The notes: generated from the sequence alone by a model not told the origin. Counted from the stretch's first letter, positions 33,650 to 44,720 are shown. The stretch: DNA of 64,000 bases from Ochlerotatus camptorhynchus (GCF_037179485.1 NW_027041050.1:300001-364000), one strand, 5' to 3'. Numbers and translations: made by a program.

Positions 33650-33902
33650 AAGCTGAACATTGCATTAGGTCCTAAGTAACATTGACAGATTCTCTTCGTT
33701 GACTTTCTCATTGCTTCCCCACGGCCATGTAATGATATTCCTAGGTATTTTCAGCACACAGAGCAATAAAAGAAGCTTTTATCTAGCATCTAATACTACA
33801 AACACAACAAGAAACGGTTAAGTGCTCAAGTTATTAACGAAAGAGAAAGTCGACGAAGAGAATCAGTCAATGTTACTTAGGACCTAATGTAATTTTCAGC
33901 TT
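33650..33902. mobile_element. Foldback MITE with ~60-bp arms
   Basis: The left arm aagctgaacat..cattaggtcctaagtaac and on to gactttctc (33,650-33,709) pairs with 33,843-33,902 with few mismatches. The inner motif is shared with the foldback at 939-1164, and the outer cctaagtaac resembles the ends of the 2.25-kb element. Non-coding centre. Confidence 0.78.
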
Positions 33903-34685
33903 GAAGTATTTTAATTTTTTTAATGGTTAGAAGAGTGTTATGTTTTGTTGTTTTAGACACTTTTTTAATAAATTGAATTCTTTTACCGTGTATATTTTTC
34001 AACTTTGTCTCAGGCGTCATTTCATTTGAAAGTGACGGTTTCAAGATATTATTAATTGAAAAATTTTAATATGCCATTTCGAAGTTTTTTGCGAGATTCA
34101 AAATGGTAAAATTTAAGCACACGGTGAATGCTTGAGCATAACAAACAATTTTGCAAAGATTCATTCAAATTGGATAAGGTCGCATCAGACCGATTCGTCA
34201 TTTCACGTGGAACTACTCTACTAGTCGAATATTTTTAAACTGTTTCAAATTATGCAATCTAGACTCCAAGATCACAGAAAATTATCCATACCCAAAAATT
34301 ATTATATGTTTCGATGTCCAAGGTGTTTTATAAGGTCATTTATATTAGATTTTTCTCTTTTATTGTCTTTATTATAGACAAAAAAATAAAAAAAAAAGAT
34401 TTTTTTCTGAATTTCACAGAATTTTGAAATAAGAAAGATTGGAGTTTTATTGAACTTGAATTAATTGCGATCACTTGATTGATTGGACCATTTTGTTTTA
34501 TTTTGAATTCTGAACAATCTATAATTGAGAATTTCTAGAGAATTTTGAGGCGCATATAAAAATTATTCTTGGGACATGAATTCAACGCACACACAAAACC
34601 CCTTATTTCAAGTCTCCTCATGCATTAATGATTGATTTAGGTAAAGAAGTGTGCGTTTGACTAGTACCATAGAAGTAACGCTATG
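33903..34685. other. No gene seen
   Basis: AT-rich DNA with an A-rich run near 34,380-34,400. No ORF or RNA gene recognised. Confidence 0.35.
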
Positions 34686-34915
34686 ACCAGAAGGTCCCGA
34701 AGGAACGTGCTCGACTTTTTGGCTCAGCTCTGCTACTATCTTCGGTCCCAAGCTAATCAATGCACCCCTCAAAAAATAGAAAAATCGACGAACTTCTCAT
34801 TTGATCTGTCAAACTTTCATAGCGAATCAAAACAAACATAGTGTAGTACTAGAATTAAGACCAGAATGAGGTACGTAGATTTGCTTGGGACCAACTGCTA
34901 GTCAAGTAGTGAGCC
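34686..34915 (-). repeat. Dispersed ~230-bp repeat, copy 2
   Basis: Reverse complement of 10,416-10,646 with small differences. No preserved ORF. The full co-extension of both copies suggests a mobile element unit. Confidence 0.7.
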
Positions 34916-34961
34916 TATTAAAAATTGTTAATATCCACCGGTTGCTAGTACTGTCGCATTA

Positions 34962-35090
34962 ATGGCCCTTTGCTCATTTTCAACTTCTATTCAATATTCA
35001 TACTGCCGTACTCTAGCAGAACTATCAACCTACTCTCTTCAGACCTTTCTCCAACTAATCTTCATGTTAGATAGCATTTCCAACTCTGAG
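34962..35090 (-). repeat. Dispersed repeat matching 22.75-22.91 kb
   Basis: The complement of this block shares tagagtacggcagtatgaa, gaagttgaaaatgagc and gggccattaatgcg with 22,750-22,912. The tagagtacggcagt motif also occurs in both arms of the foldback at 35,352-36,017, so the three are related. Confidence 0.6.
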
Positions 35091-35351
35091 TATTTTTCTA
35101 TTTTTCTGTAACCGGAAGCCGCCATCTTGAATTTCAAAATGGAGTCAGACATGGGTTTTTAGTCCTTATACGTCACTCCGTTTCCAAATATACCCATATT
35201 GTGGGGTACTTGGCAGTATTTCCCAGTTTTGATGTAACCGGATGCCGTCATCTTAGATTCAAAAATGGCGTCAGACATAGATGTCTGCTTCCTGCATGTC
35301 ACTCCGATTCCAAAAATACCCATAGTGTGGATTATTAAACAGTATCTTTAT
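35091..35351. repeat. Satellite-like array, ~125-bp unit, left part
   Basis: About two units each carry gccatcttg(g)att, aaaatggcgtcagacat, cgtcactccg and aaatacccatattgtgg (variable). Unit starts near 35,119 and 35,244 give a ~125-bp period. The array is interrupted by the large foldback and continues at 36,090. Degenerate relatives are at 43.26-43.63 kb and 54.3-54.55 kb. Confidence 0.75.
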
Positions 35352-36078
35352 TAATTTCAAATAACAGACTGTAGTGGTAATTTTTATACGATAGATGGAG
35401 TAGATGAAAGCATAGAGTTGATAGTTCCGTTAGAGTACGGCAGTGTGAAGATTGCATATAGATGTTAGAACAGCGAGCTAGGACAACTTTTATGGAAGGT
35501 ACAAATCGGTTTTTTCATCTCTCTTTACCATACTCCCCCTTTGGAGAGGGATGGTGAGGGGTGTCCCCCCCCCCCCGCCACCACTGGCAAAAAGAGATGA
35601 AAACCGACCCGCTCAAGTACCAACTGTGTGTTTGAAAGGGGTAAGGGTAAACAATAGTTGCAATTTCCAAACCTACGACTGGATGCCTTCCTTCAAATAA
35701 CAACTGAAGTGCGGTAAAAAATCGGTAGAACTGTTTCAAACACACAGTTGGTACTTGAGCGGGTCGGTTTTCATCTCTTTTTGCCAGTGGTGACGGGGGG
35801 GGGGACACCCCTCACCATCCCTCTCCAAAGGGGGAGTTTGGTAAAGAGAGATGAAAAAACCGATTTGTACCTTCCATAAAAGTTGTCCTAGCTCGCTGTT
35901 CTAACATCTATATGCAATCTTCACACTGCCGTACTCTAACGGAACTATCAACTCTATGCTTTCATCTACTCCATCTATCGTATAAAAATTACCACTACAG
36001 TCTGTTATTTGAAATTAGCATCTTCAACTATGTAAATCGTTGACTTCACGTAGAAGTAATACTAAAACATATAGTCAA
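35352..36078. mobile_element. Foldback with ~285-bp near-perfect arms inside satellite
   Basis: The left arm 35,352-35,637 and right arm 35,734-36,017 are reverse complements over their whole length. The only differences I see are a few substitutions and the length of a C/G homopolymer. The spacer is 96 bp. A 61-bp one-sided tail (36,018-36,078) precedes agtatctttat, which also occurs directly left of the element (35,341-35,351), so an 11-bp target duplication is possible. The transcript of one strand would fold into a long hairpin. Open frames inside the arms are by-products. Confidence 0.8.
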
Positions 36079-36089
36079 AGTATCTTTAT

Positions 36090-36425
36090 GTTTTTCTGTA
36101 ACGGGAAGCCACCATCACGAATTTCAAAATGGCGTCAGACATGAGTTTCCAGTCCTTACACGTCACTCCGATTCCAAAAATACCCATATTGTGGGGTATT
36201 CGACTGGATTTTCCAGAATTCTTATATCAGATGCCACCATCTTGGATGACCAATGGCGTCAGACATGGATTTCGGGTTCCTACCCGTCACCCCAATTAAA
36301 AAATACCCATATTGTGGGGTTTTTGACTGAATTTTCGAGTTTTTCTGCAACCGGATGCCGCCATCTTGGATTTCAAAATGGCGTCAGACATGGATTTCCG
36401 GTTCATACCTGAACCCAAAAAAAAG
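36090..36425. repeat. Satellite-like array, right part
   Basis: Units start near 36,108, 36,233 and 36,356 (period ~123-125 bp), with the same motifs as 35,091-35,351. It includes a perfect ccgccatcttggatttcaaa block followed by atggcgtcagacatgg. Confidence 0.75.
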
Positions 36426-37509
36426 CAACTTATAAAATAACGAACATTTTGAATGCCCCGAGTGACACTTGCCTTTGATAAAATAAACAACGTATACTGA
36501 GGATTCATATTTCTAAAAAAATCATCCATCAATGAAACAGTTATTGGTCGTCATTGAAAAGCAATGTACATATGTCCTGTCAATCTAATTGAAACTTTTA
36601 TTGGCTCTGTTGTCTTGTGAATTTTAGCTATTACGGCCTCTTTTCTGATTTTTATCTCGCAATCTATGGAATCTACACGAAAACTATTTTTGAACAAAAT
36701 TTCTAGAACAGTATAAGGAACATTATACAGTAAACCACACTTTTTTATATCATATAGGTGGAAAGTTCGTAGAACAAATACTTTAAAATTCTTCACTTTT
36801 TAAGATATCTTCGAGCATGAAACTAAGTCAAACTTCAATAAAATCACTTTGAATAGTCAATCTTTGGTGACAAAGTTGAAAGATAACACATTAAGCTTTG
36901 CTTTAAAAGTTGTTACAGCAGTTTTCGTTGTTTCAGTCTCGAGATACAACTATTATAAGCCGAAAATTACCTTCAAAATATAAAATAACTTAAAGCACCT
37001 CTAAATCCTTATCGATTTTGCTGAGAATTTGCACAGAAGTTCAAATTAACATGACGAACAGTAATCACGGTTGACCCGGTGCATCCCAAACATTTCTGTT
37101 AAAATGAACAGGTCTATTGCTTACTTAGAAATCAAAGTAAAATCAGGTTGATTTTGCGGGAATTTATCGTTCAATTCAAATAGATTATTTTTTTATAAAA
37201 TTAAGTAAAAGAAGGATACTTCCAAACAAGAGCGGATTAAAGCATTAATATAGTTCATATCTCGAAATTTTCATTACTTTCGGAAGCACTGTCTGCTGGT
37301 TTACATAAACAAAAAAATATATAACAATGTTCGAGATTTTCTCATTGTTAAACGATTTGTTGCAAATTGTGATAAATGCCGTTTGTATCCAAAGCTAGAA
37401 AGGCAACTTCAGAGCGCAAAACCTTGAAACGGAAAAGCGCGATTCCAGTGAACACAACATCAGTGAAAAGTGGTCGTTTTAGTGAAATTACCCGAAATTA
37501 CTTCCGGAG
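36426..37509. other. No gene recognised
   Basis: Minus-strand frames at 36,296-36,532 and 36,551-36,796 and a plus-strand 73-residue frame from 37,376 are short and unrecognised. The last one runs into the next foldback. Confidence 0.35.
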
Positions 37510-37718
37510 AACTTTGAGATTAGGGCGTAATTGCTTTTATAAACAAACACGTCAATCGCCGATTTCTCACAAATTATCTATCAATCTAAAAAAATAACGG
37601 CACAAACAGGTTGAGAAATGCTTCCTCTATCATGTAGTCGAGATTGAGTTTCAATTCACGAGAAATCGGCGATAGACATGATTGTTTACAAAAGCAATTA
37701 CGCCCAAATCTCAAAGTT
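37510..37718. mobile_element. Foldback MITE with ~59-bp arms
   Basis: The left arm begins aactttgagattagggcg and ends atcgccgatttctc (37,510-37,568). The right arm, gagaaatcggcgat...cgcccaaatctcaaagtt (37,660-37,718), is its complement with about five mismatches. Non-coding ~90-bp loop. Confidence 0.8.
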
Positions 37719-37730
37719 ATCCCGACTTGT

Positions 37731-38200
37731 CAGCCTCTTCTTGTAACTTACAAGTACTAATTATCATTTTATCATCCAATGATTTTATAATTCCGAAAAA
37801 CATGGTTTATAGCAAGTGAGTGTAAGCGACTATGAATGCAGGGTTGCTTCCACTCACTTGCTTTAAAAAAATATTATTCGGAATTATGCAATCAGTAGAT
37901 GCAATAATGCTATGTTGTACTTGTGTTTTGACTCATAAAACCTGTCAATTTCGCTTTGAGAGCGTCACAATTAGCGATCTTATGATTCGTTGGCGTTCAC
38001 TCAGAGTGAGCGCTCACGAGTCGTAAAATCGCTGATTGTGACGCGCTGAAAGCAATATTAACAGAATTTATGTGTCAAACATATACTTCATGACCTCTTC
38101 TTGTAAGTTACAAGTACTAAGTAGAATTATACTATATCATGATTTCATAATTCCGAAAAACATTTTTTTTTAATAGCAAGTGAGTGGAAGTAGCCCTGCC
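37731..38200. mobile_element. Foldback-family element related to 13.83-14.22 kb, rearranged
   Basis: A core of acctgtcaatttcgctttga, tcacaattagcgat and the complementary atcgctgattgtga is shared with the 13.8-kb foldback. The outer tract cctcttcttgtaa(c/g)ttacaagta occurs at 37,731 and again at 38,093, and ttccgaaaaacat...agcaagtgagtg follows in both. This suggests an extra right-arm fragment joined to a more complete copy (37,842-38,200). Confidence 0.6.
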
Positions 38201-38235
38201 TGAATGAACATCGAGGCATGCACAAAATATCAATA

Positions 38236-38400
38236 GGGGAAATGGCTCTAATGTTGGCCTATGGATCTAAGATTGGGCCCATCGCTTAAACTCTGCTGTT
38301 TATCAATTTTATCTAGACGAACGCGTCATTGGGACGGTACTTATGGATATTTTTTATCGCTATTGAAAATTCAGTCGATTGCTGAATTTAATCTGGGAAG
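38236..38400 (+). mobile_element. MITE related to 56.78-56.95 kb, right end lost
   Basis: It starts ggggaaatggctctaatgtt after a TA and contains gcgtcattgggacggtac and atcgctattgaaaatt. It matches the MITE at 56,779-56,950, in which the same sequence runs between two inverted ends. The right terminal repeat is missing here. Confidence 0.6.
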
Positions 38401-38545
38401 GTCCAACAATCCAATCTGGGAAGGTTTTAAACTAATTCATCTAGGGTTTTTTGAGAAAAAGTATTTTGAAGTATACTCAGCCGTCTATGAAGGCGTATAT
38501 GGACTATTGACGATACAAAACTGTTACAGATCGAAACGAATTCAG
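38401..38545 (+). repeat. ~110-bp repeat shared with 40.43-40.55 kb
   Basis: The tract ggttttttgagaaaaagt, followed by ttttgaagt and tatgaaggcgta(t/c)atggac, recurs on the minus strand at 40,430-40,545. The translated frame is not conserved between copies, so it is a repeat rather than a protein domain. Confidence 0.55.
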
Positions 38546-38841
38546 CTAAAAATGTTTCAAAAGGAGATTAAAGTAGTCACAATACTGCGTTCCAATGGAA
38601 CAGTAAGATTTCCTCTTGGGTACCGTATAATATCGTAACTTTGTCATGATCACATAATGTTTAAATAAATTAAATAATTAAACAATGGTTCAGTATCTAA
38701 ATTTACAATTATTATCAATTCCATCTGTTCCATTCATTCTTATCATTACTTACATACATATCTCAATAGAATGATTAAACATGGGGCTGCCAAGAAAACG
38801 GGATTACTTCAAATGATCACTATTTTACGATACCACCACTT

Positions 38842-39190
38842 TCAACAAGTTTTTGTCGTATCTGACATTATTTTCCACTGCTTTATAGCTACACCATGTT
38901 TGGGAAAATCATTATGAACAGCTTCGCTTGTTTTTTCCGTGAACCAGGCTAAGACTTTTCCTGTACTCTTGCAAAAATCTATTATGTGATATTTTACAAT
39001 ATGGAGTTTCGGGGCTACCGGATGGTTTCGGTAGACCAACTTTCACAAAAAAAATACTTATGCAATCATCCATAAATTCATCACCAAAACAATGCCTCAT
39101 CATAGTATCCATATTCTTCAAAACCTTTAACTCAGTTGTTCTGAAACTTATTTCGTTTGCAACCCACTTTGAGAAATTCCATAAGCTCAC
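38842..39190 (-). pseudogene. Fragment of a multicopy protein family, frameshifted
   Basis: Two overlapping minus-strand frames look like one protein broken by a frameshift near 39,010-39,050. The upstream part (39,190 to ~39,030) contains M-R-H-C-F-G-D-E-F-M-D-D. The downstream part (~39,030 to 38,842) contains P-V-A-P-K-L-H-I-V-K-Y-H and then E-A-V-H-N-D-F. I associate the P-K-x-H-I-x-x-H ... S-E-x-x-x-E-x-V-H-x-D-F pattern with repetitive, transposon-like proteins of arthropods and cnidarians; this is from recall and needs a search. The first frame opens at GTG, so no true start is present. Function unknown. Confidence 0.45.
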
Positions 39191-40429
39191 GACCCACCAA
39201 TATTGAATAATGAACTTTGTTTATTTCTCATTCATTCTGGGCTTAAATTGATAATGATTAATACAATTGCACTAAAATCATATCATTGCTGAGATCCAGA
39301 AACCACTTCCGGACCCCAGACTGCCCGTTGGGTAGCGCTGTTGTAAGGTCAAAATGTCGTTAAAATTCCAAAAGCCTGCATGATTTCCCATAATCTAAAA
39401 TTAGAATAGCATTGAAATGACATTAAATCACCAAAATTGCACCCAAATGAAAATAAAGTCCAAAAATCGCTTTAAATGTATGAAAATGATCTAAAAACAC
39501 AAAAAGAGTCATCTAAATGCCATCCAAGTATTAAAATTAATTAGAATTTGCAACACCAAAATGGTCTTAAAAATTAAAAATGGCCTGAAAAGGATGAAAT
39601 TTGTAATGGATAATCGCTTTTTTTTTTCGCTAAACTAGCCCAATTCCCAGAATCACGCCAAATCAAAAACGCCAAAATGGCCTTAAAAACTGAAATATCT
39701 TGTCAACTAGAAAACGAAAGAAACACCCTCGTTAGGGTATTTAAACTTTAAAATGGTGCTAAAAACGCCAGAAATTGGCTAAACGAATTAAAAATGGCCT
39801 AGATTTTTCAGACTCGCTTTAAAATGTCGCGCTGGCCTTGCAAAAGGCTTGCAAATGCAAACCTAAAAAATGTCCAAAGCCCGAAGGGGAGGGGAGACTC
39901 CATTAAAAATGCAGTGAAGATTTTTGTTTCAGATGCGTTCGCGATGAGTGGATGAACAGAAGATTGATGAGGATTCTATAGATTTTCAGCAAAAAGATGG
40001 ACCACGATGTGTGAAGCTGGATTTAGATGTGTAAACGGAAAAAAAGATATTTTGAAGATTTTTCTTTAGCGTGAAACTTTCGAGCTTCTTAGGACTGAAA
40101 TTTAGATGTGTCATTCCCCTAGAAAAAATATCCATTAATCATATATATGGTATTGAAAATTTCCAGTTGGCCAATGACCAGTACATGTGAGTTTCATTCC
40201 TGTATTATCGGCATTGTCGGTTAAACGGTTGGACTGTCCAGCTCGTCATTTCTCTTTTATTCTTATGAGGGAAGAGAAATTAAACAAGATGTTGTTCTAG
40301 CAACAAACATTAATTGATTTTGCGCAAAGTTGACATAATCAATACAGATCTTACTTAAGAGTCAAAGAGAGCAATTTAATGTCATTTGGATTAATTCAAT
40401 CAACTTTTGAACCTTATTTAACTGCAATT
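39191..40429. other. No gene seen; cryptic A-rich iteration
   Basis: About 39,350-39,880 consists of loosely repeated aaaatggc(c/t)ttaaaa and aaatgacatt-like motifs without a fixed period, which look like slippage-derived simplicity. Confidence 0.45.
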
Positions 40430-40545
40430 GTTCAGTTCGTAATTGTTTTGTATCGCCAATAGTCCATGTACGCCTTCATAATCGGCTTTTTAAACTTCAA
40501 AACACTTTTTCTCAAAAAACCCATGATGAAATATTTTAAAACTAT
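40430..40545 (-). repeat. Repeat shared with 38.40-38.55 kb
   Basis: The complement of this block carries ggttttttgagaaaaagt and atgaaggcgtacatggac as at 38.4 kb. A minus-strand 74-codon frame spans it, but the reading frame differs from the other copy. Confidence 0.5.
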
Positions 40546-41490
40546 CACAGCTTTGATTGCTATAAACAATACTAACATCCTGTGAAGAAAAAACTGAGGT
40601 ACATAAATGTTGCAAAAAAGTGCCTTCAAACATAGCATGTAAACGTATCTGGTCATTTTGATCCAAAGGAAGATGCTTCAAAAGCGATACCTTATGCAAA
40701 ACTCAGCAATAATTTTGAACCTCATATCACCGATGAACCAGAATATGAGGAACAGGTTGCAAGTTACTTTGCCGGAAAAATCCTCAACAGGTGTCTATGT
40801 GAAGTTGAAGAAAAAGGATGTCCAGTCAAAGGATAAAAAGGCTGTAATTGATACTGATCAATACAACCAGGCTATTAAATACTCATGGTTTAATGTGCAG
40901 AGTCGAAGAATCGTGGATTGGAGCTCTGTTTGCCTAGGGGCTCAACGGGTGAATTAAAAAAAAAATAAAGGTCAATGATCACCGTAATGATATTCGGCTG
41001 TGATTCATGTGAAACCCCTTTTTATTTATTTATTCATTTATTTGTTCTTCGTCTCGAATTTATAAAAAACTCCACAGACTGATTCTTAACCTAAGTTCCT
41101 AATTCTACTTTTGAAAACAAACTTGGACAAATTAAAATCAAAGACAGCACAGGTTCTATGCCGCCTGACTAAAAATAAGTATCGTTCACGAAGCTTTCGA
41201 GAAGGTGCATAAAAGTAATATTCTGCAGCAGTGAAGGGCAATCCAGGTTACCTTTGACAAGATCGAATACAAATAACCTCTGAAGGTTAGTGCGTCTGTG
41301 AGCTAGAGTTTCCATGTCTATAAGTCTGCAACGGCTTGTATAGTCAGAGTTACTGGATCATTCCATGGAATTTGTCGAAGATCATACCGTATAAAGCTAC
41401 GTTGAACCCTTTACATTCTGATGATCTGTTGTGCATGATATGGCGACAATACACTAACAGCATATTCCAGCATTCCAGCTTGAACACGTT
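40546..41490. other. No gene recognised
   Basis: A 99-residue plus frame (40,658-40,957) opens at a non-typical start and has no recognisable domain. It is Lys-rich at its centre. The remaining sequence is unremarkable. Confidence 0.35.
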
Positions 41491-41639
41491 CTATAGACTT
41501 CTCTGACGTTTGTGAATTGCACAAGTATTAGTGCAGAACTTTGAGCAAATTCAAAGGTTTTCTTGCACTAATACTTATAATTTACCCCGAGTTCTGCACT
41601 AATACTTGTGCATTTCACAAACGTCAGAGAAGTCTATAG
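41491..41639. repeat. Near-perfect hairpin, 50-bp arms, 49-bp loop
   Basis: The left arm 41,491-41,540 starts ctatagacttctctgacg. The right arm 41,590-41,639 is its reverse complement with a single mismatch over 50 bp. The loop includes a third partial copy of gcactaatactt. It could be a compact foldback element or an RNA hairpin precursor. No ORF. Confidence 0.85.
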
Positions 41640-41767
41640 CGTCTGAGCTGATGGAGTATTCAAACTCTGCTCGGGATTGTCGGCAAGAAAACGAAATGAC
41701 TTTGCACTTTTTGATGTCAAGTTCCATTCCATTCTCACCATAGAAGAAGCTCGTCAATATCCCGAAT
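41640..41767. other. Short spacer
   Basis: No structure recognised between the hairpin and the next MITE. Confidence 0.3.
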
Positions 41768-41868
41768 AGCACACTTTCATCACAATAAGTTACAGCAACT
41801 TGTTTATGACTGAAATAAGTCGTTTATAAGTTTCTACAATTGAATTCTGACAAGCGTGCTACTAGGGA
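41768..41868. mobile_element. Short MITE, copy 2 (agcacac...gcgtgct)
   Basis: Homologous to 3454-3546, with inverted ends agcacac/gcgtgct and an inner aagtt...aactt pattern. Both copies continue into gctactaggg. Confidence 0.55.
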
Positions 41869-43100
41869 TTGGCCTGAAGAGCACAGCTGTCGAGATGCGA
41901 TGATATCACTTTGTTTATTTTTAGATCGTAAGCGTAAAGCAGTAGGCTCGATTTCAGGCGAAAGCACAAATTATTCACGAACAATATAAAAATCAGTCGT
42001 CCCAGAATGCTTCCCAGAAAAACCTGACGTGATGGAAAAATCGTGGGAGCGAATACCGTTTAATTTGACGAATGCCCTCCGACCGGATTGGAGAGCGCAG
42101 TCATTCGGTGATCAAATTAGGAAAGCCCAGATGCAGTGTTGTGTTCCTAAAATTTGAGCTAAGTAGTCGCACCCAATTGACCTTGGCCCTATAAAATATA
42201 AATCTGCCTAAAATAACGATTCACTCGCCGCTGACGTAGATAACGTTGTTTCAAATAGTGTATTATCTAGTTGATTTGGTACGTTGCAAAACATTTGCAC
42301 TTTATCGATATTGCACGATGAGCAGCATCGTACTCTACAGGAGGCGAAGGGGGCATTTTCCACACAACAAAACCACGAGAGGCGGAAAATCGCTCTAATG
42401 TTCCTTGAACATCTACAATGTCCCTTTATCCTTACTGCTTGAATTTATTCCTAGTTTCTAAAAGTTTCATCATCATTTCCAAGCACCATCCCTTTTTTTC
42501 TTATTTATCTCATATCATACTTGACTTTCTTTAAATTTCAGGAAAAACAATTAAACATTTCAAAAAAAAATCCTAAACATTCGTGGGCAAAACCTCAGGT
42601 AAAACAAAGTTCCCAGTCATTGGTAAGTTCCCAGTTTGCTGTACTTCAACAAACCTGAGCTGAGTTTCCATCAAATTCCCAGAACTTTTACCAAAATCAC
42701 TGAGCTTCCACAATTTTTGCGAAACTTCTATGAAATCCCTTCAATTAGTGTCAATAGTGGTCATTAAGACCTACTAAGAATAGCACTACTGACCACCTGT
42801 TCCGATGGTAGAAGTCCTTCACACAGGTATGAAGTACGCTTTTATGGAAGAAACCTACATGCGCTTATTTGTTGATAAAACATTTTTACCGATAGATGCA
42901 AACATTGTTAGGCCTGGAGATTAAAAGTGATTGCCCTACTGTAAATCCAATAACCCATTTCAAATATTCCTGTGCATATACCTATATTCTTAGGCCATCT
43001 TCATATACCATAAGCACCACATGAACATATTCACATATCAAATGGATATCTGAAGTGTATTCACACTTTCAGAATCAAAGAATACTTCTGTGATTTAGTA
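41869..43100. other. No gene seen
   Basis: About 42,590-42,780 is loosely iterated (ttcccag, aacttttacc, ttccaca motifs). No coding sequence recognised. Confidence 0.35.
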
Positions 43101-43800
43101 ATAAAATTATAGTTGCGGTTTTTTTCGAAAGCACTTTTAGAAGACTCATAGACTGAGCTCGGACTTGTGACCGGAAAATTAACATTGGAGGCCACTGAGT
43201 AACCTTCCGGATTTTCCGGAAAGATATGGAGCAGACAATCATACGGATAGACCAATGCAGTGGATAGAAATTTACGGAGTCTTGGATTCCAAAAGGGCGT
43301 CAATGATCAATTTCAGGCCTCTACACGTCGTCCCCGTTCCTGAAATGCCCATATTGTGAAGTATTTGCCCCTTTTTATGAACCAGTATAAACTAGTCACC
43401 ATCCTGGATTCCAAAACGGCGCCAATCAACGATTTCTGACCTCTAGACATCGTCCCCGTGCATATTATATGTTATTTAAAACTTTTTCACAAACCGGATG
43501 TCACCATATTTGATTCTAAAATGGTGTCTATAAACGATTTCTAGCTTTTACAGATCGTCCCCGTTCCGGAAATATCCATATTTAGGAGTATTTTACACTT
43601 TTCCACACAACGGAAGTCGCCATCTTCCGAAAGTTGGTTGACCCCATAATTACTAGGGTCCTTTTTCTGATCACAAGTCCGAACTCTTTGTATTGAGTCC
43701 TCTATATGTGCTTTCTAAAAAAAACACGCTGAATTCTTTTATGAATCGACCTGGCTTGGACTTTCCCTAGTTATACATCATGGTTCATTTTCCAGTAGCA
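43101..43800. repeat. Degenerate satellite units, two types
   Basis: About 43,115-43,240 holds one inverted unit of the second array (complement of gtgctttcgaaaaaaccgc and ggtcacaagtccga). About 43,260-43,630 holds three to four ~105-125-bp units of the gccatcttggattccaaaa type. About 43,640-43,780 is a direct unit of the second type. The order shows inversion and interspersion of two satellite families. Confidence 0.6.
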
Positions 43801-44064
43801 ACACAGCTAAAAAAAGTAGTGTAAATTTCCGTTACTATGATGCACATAAATGGAGCGTCATATATCATACAAGTTTAGATTATAGATCGTGTAAATTTAT
43901 GAGACATATCATGGAATAATCCATATATTGTATGCAACTGTCCACTTTTGTTTGCAACATTTCTTGCAAGCCGCTAGTTTACGTGAAAAGGAAGTTTATA
44001 TGTATGAATGTTTGCATGCATGGATGTTTACATCGCCAGTAAAATTCAGAATTTTTTTGTGTGA
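43801..44064. mobile_element. MITE-like AT-rich insertion within the tandem array
   Basis: It begins acacagctaaaaaaagta and ends aaaattcagaatttttttgt. The end sequence matches the terminal tract of the block in the 7.4-8.3 kb repeat. Array sequence lies on both sides. The inverted ends are weak beyond caca/tgtg. Confidence 0.5.
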
Positions 44065-44720
44065 AGTTTAAATTCATTCTAATGAGTCTTCTAGAAGTCC
44101 TTTCGAAAAAATTGCAAATATCCAGGACTAATTTTATGAATTGAACACTTTTAAGGTTGTTCCAGATGTTCCGGAAGATCACCCATTGGCCTCCGGTGTT
44201 CACTTGCTGGTCGCAAGTCTGAATTCATTATAGAAGACGTAATAAGTGCTTTCGAAAAAACCGCAGAGCTGTAGGACCAATTTACGGTTGTTCTTCATTT
44301 TCGATAGGCTCCATTTTCCAAGTCCGAATTTATTATAATTAGTCTTCTAAAAGTGCTTTCGAAAAAAAAACACAGAGCACTAGGCCCATGAGTTGACCAT
44401 TTCCGCTGTAGTTCAGGACCTTCCGAAAGCTCACCCAGTAGATTCCAGTGTCCATTTTCCGGTCACAAGTCCGATTTCGTTCAAATTAGTCTTCTAGAAG
44501 TGCGTTCAAGGATCAGTTTAATGAATTCACCACTTTTACGGCTGTTCCTGATCTTCCCGTAGCCCCCGGGGTCCATTTATCGATCACAAGTCCAAATTCA
44601 TTCTAATGAGTCTTCTATAAGTGCTCTCGAAATAACCGCAGAGCTCTGGGCCGTTTCATGAATTGACCGCTTTACTGTTGTTCGGTATCTTCTGAAATTT
44701 CAGCCAGTGACCCCCGTTCG
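44065..44720. repeat. Degenerate tandem array, ~100-150-bp units
   Basis: Repeated text tgagtcttctagaagtgc, then ttcgaaaaaaccgcagagct, gaccacttttacggttgtt and ggtcacaagtccgaattcat. Unit anchors lie near 44,085, 44,232, 44,341, 44,488 and 44,608, so unit length varies through indels. Confidence 0.7.

Noticed and set aside
35515..35808. 97-residue minus-strand ORF
   Set aside because: It reads through both arms of a foldback and a homopolymer, so its sequence is a consequence of the inverted repeat.
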